Assembly (NCBI GenBank): GCA_942490855.1
Contig: CALNYS010000004.1
Span: 248,001 to 312,000, forward strand
Origin: CALNYS01 sp942490855
GTDB lineage: Bacteria; Planctomycetota; Phycisphaerae; Phycisphaerales; UBA1924
Direction: 5' to 3'
DNA: 64,000 nucleotides
Positions 58,560 through 64,000 of this stretch are shown piece after piece. Made by a program: the position numbers and the translations under genes. Position 1 is the stretch's first letter. Every line of letters begins with the position of its first letter. The notes under the pieces are model-generated. The model ran no database searches, was not told the origin of the DNA, and saw only the letters and a list, made by a program, of their open reading frames with translations.

Positions 58560-59372
58560 ATGGGTATGCACCAGACGGCTTGCGTCGCGGGCGTTCTTCT
58601 CCTGTGCGCCGGCGGGGCGTTCGGGCAGAGCTTCAACATCGACTTCACGCGCGACGGCGACGGTCCCAGCGCGTCGTACGCGGGCGCGGGGCAGGCGGGG
58701 TTCTGGAACGCGGTGGACCCGCCCAACTTCGGGGCGACGGTCCCGCTGAGCGGTCTCGACGGCGCGCCCACGGGAGTGACGATCGTCAATCTCGGCGGGG
58801 CGGAGCTGCCGACGTTTCTCGGCCCGATCGCGAACGAGGGGGACGATCGGTCGCTGATGAACGACTGTCTCATCACGCGGAATGCGGGGCTCGAGTCGTG
58901 CATCTTCTTCGCTGGTCTTGCGCCTGGGATGTACGAGGTGACGATCTACGCATGGATGCCCGAGTCCCCGAGCATCCTGAGCTGGGCGACGGTGGACGAG
59001 GCGCCGGGGACGGGGCAGCTCGTCGGCGGCGCCTGGGCCGGCGGTCACGAGCTGGGCGTGACGTACTCGCGTCACACCGCCGAGGTGCTCGAGGACGGTC
59101 GGCTGCGCACGCATTCGGGCATCGCGGCGGGCGCGGACGCGGCGCTCGGAGCGGCGATGAACGGTCTCCAGATCCGGCTGCTCGTCGCGTGCCCGGCTGA
59201 CATCGACGGCGACGGGGCGGTCGGCTCGGGCGATCTCGCGGTGATGCTCGCGGCGTGGGGGTCCCCCTGCCCGCTCGCCGCGCCGATGTGCGCACCGGAT
59301 CTCAACGAGGACGGGAACGTCGATTCGGGCGACCTCGCGGTGCTGCTCGCCGCCTGGGGTGCGTGCGACTGA
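58560..59372 (+). CDS. Secreted protein with two C-terminal dockerin-like repeats
   Basis: 270 aa. GAAAGGG 7 nt before ATG. Signal peptide MGMHQTACVAGVLLLCAGGAFG. The N-terminal ~170 residues form an unnamed beta domain (FNIDFTRDGDGPSASYAGAG, YEVTIYAWMPESPSILSWAT). The C-terminus carries DIDGDGAVGSGDLAVMLAAWG and DLNEDGNVDSGDLAVLLAAWG, clear tandem calcium-loop repeats like those of the other exported proteins here. Cargo of an unknown calcium-dependent anchoring or sorting system. Confidence 0.82.
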   Translation: MGMHQTACVAGVLLLCAGGAFGQSFNIDFTRDGDGPSASYAGAGQAGFWNAVDPPNFGATVPLSGLDGAPTGVTIVNLGGAELPTFLGPIANEGDDRSLMNDCLITRNAGLESCIFFAGLAPGMYEVTIYAWMPESPSILSWATVDEAPGTGQLVGGAWAGGHELGVTYSRHTAEVLEDGRLRTHSGIAAGADAALGAAMNGLQIRLLVACPADIDGDGAVGSGDLAVMLAAWGSPCPLAAPMCAPDLNEDGNVDSGDLAVLLAAWGACD

Positions 59373-59377
59373 TCGCG

Positions 59378-59383
59378 TACGCT
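59378..59383 (+). promoter_or_regulatory. Leaderless-type -10 element of tag
   Basis: TACGCT ends 7 nt before the tag ATG, overlapping the end of the previous gene's 3' flank; no ribosome binding site. Confidence 0.45.
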
Positions 59384-59390
59384 GGCGCGC

Positions 59391-59969
59391 ATGGAAACGT
59401 GCGACAACCGGTGCCCCTGGGCGACGAGCGAGCTCGAGGCGGCGTACCACGACGAGGAGTGGGGTGTGCCCGTGCGCACGGACGACTCCTTGCTCTTTGA
59501 GATGCTGACGCTCGAGGGCGCGCAGGCCGGGCTGAGCTGGGCAACGATCCTGAGGAAGCGCGAGGGGTACCGGGGCGCGTTCTGCGGGTTTGATCCTGAG
59601 CGTGTCGCGAGGTACCGCTCGCGCGACATCGAGCGGCTGCTCATCAACCCGGGGATCGTGCGCCATCGCGGGAAGATCGAATCGACGGTCGGCAACGCGG
59701 CGGCGGTGCTGCGTGTGCAGGACGAGCTCGGGGCGCTGAGCGCGTACCTGTGGTCGTTCGTTGACGGCGACCCCGTGATCAACGCGCACAAGTCGATGAA
59801 CGACATCCCGTCCTCGACTCCGCTCTCGAAGACGATCAGCAAGGACCTGAAGAAGCGCGGGTTCCAGTTCGTGGGGCCGACGACGGTGTACGCGTTCATG
59901 CAGGCGAGCGGGATGGTGAACGACCATCTCGTGACGTGCCCGCGCTGGCGCGCCGTGCAGGGGATGTGA
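59391..59969 (+). CDS. tag: DNA-3-methyladenine glycosylase I
   Basis: 192 aa. Excises 3-methyladenine in base excision repair. Zinc-site Cys4 in METCDNRCPW, then YHDEEWGVPVRTDDSLLFEM, LEGAQAGLSWATILRKREGY, GIVRHRGKIESTVGNA and GPTTVYAFMQASGMVNDHL with the C-terminal His/Cys (VTCPRW). Full family length. The 18-nt spacing from the dockerin-like gene and an own -10 box suggest independent expression. Confidence 0.96.
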   Translation: METCDNRCPWATSELEAAYHDEEWGVPVRTDDSLLFEMLTLEGAQAGLSWATILRKREGYRGAFCGFDPERVARYRSRDIERLLINPGIVRHRGKIESTVGNAAAVLRVQDELGALSAYLWSFVDGDPVINAHKSMNDIPSSTPLSKTISKDLKKRGFQFVGPTTVYAFMQASGMVNDHLVTCPRWRAVQGM

Positions 59970-59975
59970 GATCGG

Positions 59976-60713
59976 TTACGGGTTCACGCGCCGGATGCTG
60001 TACTCGTCGATCATCAGCAGGCTGAGGCCGGAGTCTGAGATGAAGGGCGTGCCGCGGACGCGGACGGGCTCGGCGAGGTAGTCGCGGACGAGCCCGGGCG
60101 CGGGCGTCGCGTCGCGGGCGGTGAGGACGTAGTAGCCCTTGGAACCATCGGCGCGCGTGGCGTAGAGCATGGGCGGGATGCCGCCGTCGATGCAGAGGGT
60201 GGCGCACGCCTTGTGGGCTTTGCCGTCGCCGGGCTTCATCGCCCCGAGGTAGCACTTGGCGTCGAGGATCTCGCCGGTGAGGGTGATCTCCTCCCCGACG
60301 AAGAGTGTGGTGTCGCTGGTGCGGCGTTCGTCGAGCGGGGTGACGGCGGATGGGTCGGGCGCGAGCTCGATCATGCGCCGTCCTTCGCGTTCGAGCACGA
60401 AGCCGGTGAGGCGGGCGGTCTGGGTGTGCAGCGGGCCCAGGCGTTCTTGCGCGCCGCGCTTGCCCATCTCGACGACGAGGTAGGTCCCGTCGCTGGTTTC
60501 GAGGGCGGGGTAGGGGTTGGCGAGGACGAGCCCGGTGAAGGTTTGCTCGCGGGTGGTGTCCCAGACGGCGGGGCCGGGGTCGCGCTGGAGCGCGGCGATG
60601 CCCGCGGACGCGAGCAGGAGCGCGAGGGCGATGGTCGCGACGGCGAGGCGGACGGTTCGGCGGTGCTTCGCCGGGAGCGGGAGGTAGCCGACGTAGAGAT
60701 CGCCCTGGCTCAT
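59976..60713 (-). CDS. Membrane-anchored protein with Cys/His motif, partner of the Rieske fusion
   Basis: 245 aa from ATG 60713. One N-terminal span (VRLAVATIALALLLASAGIAAL), then an exported beta-rich region. Its hallmark is the segment AKCYLGAMKPGDGKAHKACA with TLCIDGGIPP: Cys154, His167, Cys170 and Cys174, spaced C-x12-H-x2-C-x3-C, reminiscent of a metal or haem site. It resembles unnamed proteins found beside ferric-reductase-like genes in several phyla. ATGA overlap with the preceding Rieske gene argues for one complex or electron path. Function unknown. Last gene of the five-gene operon. Confidence 0.82.
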   Translation of the reverse strand: MSQGDLYVGYLPLPAKHRRTVRLAVATIALALLLASAGIAALQRDPGPAVWDTTREQTFTGLVLANPYPALETSDGTYLVVEMGKRGAQERLGPLHTQTARLTGFVLEREGRRMIELAPDPSAVTPLDERRTSDTTLFVGEEITLTGEILDAKCYLGAMKPGDGKAHKACATLCIDGGIPPMLYATRADGSKGYYVLTARDATPAPGLVRDYLAEPVRVRGTPFISDSGLSLLMIDEYSIRRVNP

Positions 60714-61765
60714 GGTCGGGGCTCCGGGAGGCGCGCGGGGGCGGCGGGCGTGCCGGGGGCGTTCGGTGCGGGGTTGAGCTGGAGCGCGCCCCCGCTGACG
60801 CGGAGTTCGTAGGTGGGGATCTTCTCGGTGTAGGGCGGCGGGGATTGTCCGTTGGTCGCGTCGTACTGGTAGCCGTGCCAGGGGCAGGTGACGCAGCCGT
60901 CGATGATGCGTCCTTCGCCGAGTGGGCCGGCCTGGTGGGCGCAGACGTTGGAGATGGCGGAGAAGGAGTCGGCGTCGCGGAAGACGGCGACGCGCGTGCC
61001 GCCGGGGCAGACGACGACGCGGGCGGCGCCGTCCTCGATGTCGTGGGGGTTGTCGAGGGTGATCCAGCCGTCGTCGATGGTCGCGGGGCGGGCGTCGGCG
61101 CGGTGTTCTTTGATGGCGGCGGCGAGGTGCGCGGCGCTGACGCAGACGACGCCTGTCGCGAGGAGCGCGGCGTAGACGGGGGATGTTTCGGATTGGAGCG
61201 CGCCGAGGGCGACGTGGAGGACGACGAGGGCGTAGGCGGGGTAGACGAGCATGTGGATGGATTTCCACACGCGCGGGGAGAGGGTGGCGAGCCAGTAGTC
61301 GTGGCTGGTGGCGGCCATGACGAAGAGGACCAGCAGGGCGGCGGCGCCGAGGACCTCGAAGGGGAACCCGGAGATCGAGGCGAAGGAGTCGTAGCCCGCG
61401 AGGACCGCGGTGAGGGGGGAGCGGTCGCCGAAGCCGCCGTAGAAGAGCGTGGCGAGCAGGGCGTGGAGGAGGGCGACGGCGAAGGTGGTGACGCCGAGGT
61501 GTCGGCGGTTGTAGAGGAGCGGCGCGAGGCGGTCGGTGAAGCGGGCGAGGGGTCCGATGAGGAGCACGACGTGGAGGAGGACGAGCGCGAGCGTGGCGAG
61601 GGCGCGGAGGATGAGGATGGGCGGGGAGATGTCGCTTGGCGCGGGGTGGGTGAGCATCGAGACGGCGACGAAGACCGCGAGGTAGGCGACGCACGCGCCG
61701 GCGAGGAGGAGGTCGTAAGTCTTCTTGTGGGTGTTCCACTGCACCCAGCGGTAGGCGTTGGTCAC
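60710..61765 (-). CDS. Ferric-reductase-like haem membrane domain fused to a Rieske [2Fe-2S] domain
   Basis: 351 aa from GTG 61765. About six membrane spans (~residues 18-225) with paired histidines typical of cytochrome b561/ferric reductase-like proteins (LLYNRRHLGVTTFAVALLHA, VWKSIHMLVYPAYALVVLH). Residues ~235-335 are Rieske: Cys275-x-His277 in VCAHQAGPLG and Cys294-x2-His297 in CPWHGYQYDATNG, the full [2Fe-2S] ligand set. The layout suggests transmembrane electron transfer from a quinol or cytosolic donor through b-haems to the Rieske cluster. The fusion is uncommon. Coupled by 4-nt overlaps at both ends. Confidence 0.88.
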   Translation of the reverse strand: MTNAYRWVQWNTHKKTYDLLLAGACVAYLAVFVAVSMLTHPAPSDISPPILILRALATLALVLLHVVLLIGPLARFTDRLAPLLYNRRHLGVTTFAVALLHALLATLFYGGFGDRSPLTAVLAGYDSFASISGFPFEVLGAAALLVLFVMAATSHDYWLATLSPRVWKSIHMLVYPAYALVVLHVALGALQSETSPVYAALLATGVVCVSAAHLAAAIKEHRADARPATIDDGWITLDNPHDIEDGAARVVVCPGGTRVAVFRDADSFSAISNVCAHQAGPLGEGRIIDGCVTCPWHGYQYDATNGQSPPPYTEKIPTYELRVSGGALQLNPAPNAPGTPAAPARLPEPRP

Positions 61766-61866
61766 GGGGCGCTCCGGAGGAGGAGCGCGAGGGCGAGTGC
61801 GGCGAGGGTGATCGGGGCGATGAAGGCCCAGAGCGCGAGGTGTCGCCTGCGGAGGTTGGCGTTCAC
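61762..61866 (-). CDS. Tiny single-span membrane protein (34 aa)
   Basis: From GTG 61866: NANLRRRHLALWAFIAPITL then AALALALLLRSAP. A basic N-terminus and one hydrophobic helix. It is too short for default gene callers, but it sits in a perfect chain of 4-nt overlaps (GTGA at 61863-61866 and at 61762-61765), which would be unlikely by chance. Probably a small subunit or stabiliser of the neighbouring haem protein, comparable in size to CydX or CcoQ. Confidence 0.55.
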   Translation of the reverse strand: MNANLRRRHLALWAFIAPITLAALALALLLRSAP

Positions 61867-62060
61867 GGCGCGTCCTCGCGGGGCGGGCGGAGCAGGAGGG
61901 GCCAGAGCGCGGCGGCGGCGGGGATAAGGAGGAGGCGGACGTGCGCGGGAGAGGTCCGCAGCGCGGGGCTGCGCGCGGGGGCGAGGCGCGTCGCGTAGAC
62001 GATCGCGAAGAGGAGGCCGATGGCGGCGTAGGCGGCGAGGACGAGGAGGGCGATGGTCAT
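61863..62060 (-). CDS. Small membrane protein (65 aa)
   Basis: MTIALLVLAAYAAIGLLFAIVYATR, a basic link, then a second hydrophobic stretch HVRLLLIPAAAALWPLLL and a charged tail REDAP. Two membrane spans. ATGA overlap with the kinase-propeller stop and GTGA overlap with the next small gene. No family recognised; accessory subunit suspected. Confidence 0.65.
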   Translation of the reverse strand: MTIALLVLAAYAAIGLLFAIVYATRLAPARSPALRTSPAHVRLLLIPAAAALWPLLLRPPREDAP

Positions 62061-64000
62061 CGGTTGGTTGGATCGTTGAACTGGGCGTACCAGCTTTGGA
62101 TGAGCGAGATGGAGCGGGGGCGGAGTTCGCCGTCGATCGTTCGAGTCGCGAGGAACCGCTCTCCGTTCGGGTCCATGCTCCAGCCGTTTTCCAGCGAGAC
62201 GTTGACCGCTTCGGCGTCGAGGACCTGTCGCGGCGAGCTGAACGTGAGCGTCGGTTCCCGTGTGACGTCAACGGCGTACACACTGCTGTCGTCGAGCGCG
62301 CAGTACATGATGCGCGTGCCGTCCGACGACCAGGTGGGTTCGATGCCGGAATCGGTGGAGATCTGCCACCTGCCGTCGCCCGAGGGGAAACGGGTGCAGT
62401 AGATCTGCGCTTCGCCATCGCTCCTTGTGGTGTAGAGGAGGAGGGACCCGTCGGGGCTGAGGGCGAAGGCTTTGTAGGTCGAGCCGCTCATATCCACGAC
62501 GTGCGAACGCGACTCGGTGTCGTCGAGGGGCACGGCTTTGACCGAGATTTTTTGCCCGCCGGGTTGATCAACGTACGCGCCCAGGGTCCAGTCTGCGCTG
62601 AGCGTTGAGAGAGCGCCGGGGAGCGTCGGGCGGGTTTCACCGCTCCCATCAGCGGCGAGAAACCTGGTGAAAAGCACGCTCTCGGTCCCGGGGGCGAACC
62701 CGATCACCACGATCTCGGAACCATCTGGGGACCATGCGACCGGCGCCTGCATCTGCTCGGAGAACGTGATGCGCGTGTTGGTCCGGCGCACGGTGTCGTG
62801 CACCCAGATGTCAAACTTGGGCGAGACGCCGGTTGAGAACGCGATCTTGGAGGCGTCGGGTGAGACGAGGACTCCGAAATAGACCTCGTGGCGGCTGTCG
62901 ATCACTTCGACGTCGCCCTCGGACGTCACCCACACGAGCGAGGAGGGCGCGGTGGCCGTCCCGCGCAGGACCACGAGGTCCCCGGTGTTGGAAACGGACG
63001 CGGTCCACGCCCCGGGTTCGGCGAGGAACGGCTCACCCGACGTCTCCATCCGGCTGGGAGTGAAGGGGACTGCCCAGACGTCGCGATCGAAGCCGCCCAT
63101 GGCGTAGAGCACGTGCCCGGATGGTGCGTAGGTCGGGCGCGAGAGCAAGTCATCCGAGTTCCCCGCAAGATCGACCGTGTGCTCGCCGTCACTCGCGACG
63201 ATGTTGAAACTGAAGTTGAGTTGATGGACAACGTAGAGCAACGTGTTTGTGCCCGGGACGACCGAAACATCGTGGTAATCGACGATGGATTCATTGTTGG
63301 GCACGATCACGGTCGGGGCCCCGCCTCGCGCGGGGATCTGCATGATCCCCTGCTCGGTGTCCGCGACGACGAGGTGGTTGTCTGCGGTCCAGCCGCCACC
63401 GCTATGCTCGTGGAGCGAGAGCGGTTCGGTCGTGAGGCGCAGCGGGGCGCCGCCGGCCAGCGGGAGCTTGTACAGGTACCGCTGGTCGTAGTACACGATG
63501 GACTGTGAGTCCGGGGACCAGAAGACGGCGATCGCGTCGTGCGTCTCGGTGAGGGTGCGCGAGTCGAACGAGTTGATGTCACGGAGCTGGACGACCCCGT
63601 CGAGGATGTACGCCACGTGCGCCCCGTCCGGGGAGATCATCGACATGACAGAGTCGAACTCCGCGGCCTCGCTCTCGACCTTGAGGTCGAACCTGGCGAC
63701 GGGGCGTTGCGGGATCGGGCGGGTGGCGACGACGCCCGCCCAGACGGCCGCGAGGAGGGCGATGAGCACGAGCGCGGCGCCCCCCCACTTCACGCCGGCG
63801 CCGGAGCGCTGACGGGGCGGTTCGGGGGCGGGCTCGGCGAGGCTGCGGCGCAGGTCGAGGCGGACGTCGCCGATGTCTCGGTAGCGCTCGCTCTTGTCAC
63901 GAACGAGGCAGCGGTCGATGACGCGCCGGACGCCCGCGGGCGTCGTGCGGGGCAGCGCGCTGGCGTCGATGTCTTTGTGCAGGACGGCGGCGATGGAGTC
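62057..64000 (-). CDS. Ser/Thr kinase with C-terminal beta-propeller (C-terminal part; start outside window)
   Basis: 647 codons are in the window. The first ~55 residues are the end of a Hanks-type kinase domain (GVRRVIDRCLVRDKSERYRD, IGDVRLDLRRSL). A Pro/Glu linker and one span (GAALVLIALLAAVWAGVVA) lead to a ~540-residue exported TolB/WD40-like propeller: repeated 'SPDG' blades (SMISPDGAHVAYIL, VFWSPDSQSIVYYD, VLVSPDASKIAFST, VAWSPDGSEIVVIG, FALSPDGSLLLYTT, PTWSSDGTRIMYC). A propeller-sensing kinase of the planctomycete type. The operon it heads suggests control over, or input from, the downstream redox proteins. Confidence 0.9.
   Translation of the reverse strand, partial: DSIAAVLHKDIDASALPRTTPAGVRRVIDRCLVRDKSERYRDIGDVRLDLRRSLAEPAPEPPRQRSGAGVKWGGAALVLIALLAAVWAGVVATRPIPQRPVARFDLKVESEAAEFDSVMSMISPDGAHVAYILDGVVQLRDINSFDSRTLTETHDAIAVFWSPDSQSIVYYDQRYLYKLPLAGGAPLRLTTEPLSLHEHSGGGWTADNHLVVADTEQGIMQIPARGGAPTVIVPNNESIVDYHDVSVVPGTNTLLYVVHQLNFSFNIVASDGEHTVDLAGNSDDLLSRPTYAPSGHVLYAMGGFDRDVWAVPFTPSRMETSGEPFLAEPGAWTASVSNTGDLVVLRGTATAPSSLVWVTSEGDVEVIDSRHEVYFGVLVSPDASKIAFSTGVSPKFDIWVHDTVRRTNTRITFSEQMQAPVAWSPDGSEIVVIGFAPGTESVLFTRFLAADGSGETRPTLPGALSTLSADWTLGAYVDQPGGQKISVKAVPLDDTESRSHVVDMSGSTYKAFALSPDGSLLLYTTRSDGEAQIYCTRFPSGDGRWQISTDSGIEPTWSSDGTRIMYCALDDSSVYAVDVTREPTLTFSSPRQVLDAEAVNVSLENGWSMDPNGERFLATRTIDGELRPRSISLIQSWYAQFNDPTNR

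Overview
The window looks like a chromosomal segment of a planctomycete, most probably class Phycisphaerae. G+C is roughly two thirds by eye. Four complete secreted proteins end in the 'DxDxDGxVxxxDLAxxLAxWGxC' dockerin-like repeat common in Phycisphaerae. There is an ECF sigma factor coupled to a membrane Ser/Thr kinase, several pseudopilin-like proteins with an FTLxExLV N-terminus, DUF1573 and DUF3568 proteins, and a TPR protein carrying two RNA-polymerase alpha-CTD domains. I see no phage, transposase, plasmid or CRISPR module. The only mobile-element-like object is a self-splicing intron inside a tRNA gene.

Layout. 1-2048 holds a tandem duplication of a secreted LamG/dockerin-like protein on the minus strand, including its 5' leader. 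2192-9678 is a signalling block: ECF sigma factor, Ser/Thr kinase and TPR module (out of frame with each other), a CHASE-type hybrid-length histidine kinase (also frame-interrupted near its end) and three stand-alone receiver proteins. 9804-13192 contains tRNA-Ile(GAU), a coiled-coil lipoprotein, trpS, a CAAX-type membrane protease and trpC. 13240-16164 is a comparatively AT-rich operon of a DUF1573 protein, a 66-residue six-cysteine exported peptide, a membrane-anchored protein and a pseudopilin-like protein. 16169-20977 has dnaB, pdxH, a TlpA-like thioredoxin, a lipoprotein and an HU/IHF protein. 21067-25764 has two paralogous secreted dockerin-like proteins and an S10 carboxypeptidase. 25789-29731 has two more pseudopilin-like genes around fructose-bisphosphate aldolase and another membrane-anchored protein.

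29787-36013 carries a DUF3568 lipoprotein, a YcgR/PilZ-like protein, and the coupled DUF58 - TgpA transglutaminase - methyltransferase set, then a lipoprotein coupled to scpB. 36137-46290 has a small hypothetical protein, a MATE transporter, the TPR/double alpha-CTD protein, a SpoIID-like protein, a lipoprotein, a LOG-family protein and a giant AsmA-like protein. 46340-46707 is a tRNA-Arg(CCU) gene split by a ~294-nt group I intron. 46710-59969 has a PLP decarboxylase, two NfeD/ClpP-like proteins, the CCA-adding enzyme, a POT transporter - TPR lipoprotein - kynureninase-like operon, a DPP-IV-like peptidase, another dockerin-like protein and tag. 59976-64000 is a minus-strand operon of five genes joined by four successive 4-nt stop/start overlaps: a kinase-beta-propeller protein, two tiny membrane proteins, a ferric-reductase/Rieske fusion and an anchored Cys/His-motif protein.

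The most striking items are the interrupted tRNA-Arg(CCU), the kinase/Rieske operon, the TPR/double alpha-CTD protein, the Cys-rich peptide operon, and a recurrent leaderless promoter pattern (TAnnnT, 6 nt, ATG). Three reading-frame anomalies (near 4095-4110, near 8105, and the missing start near 15300) could be biological or could be assembly errors; they should be resolved before the proteins are used.
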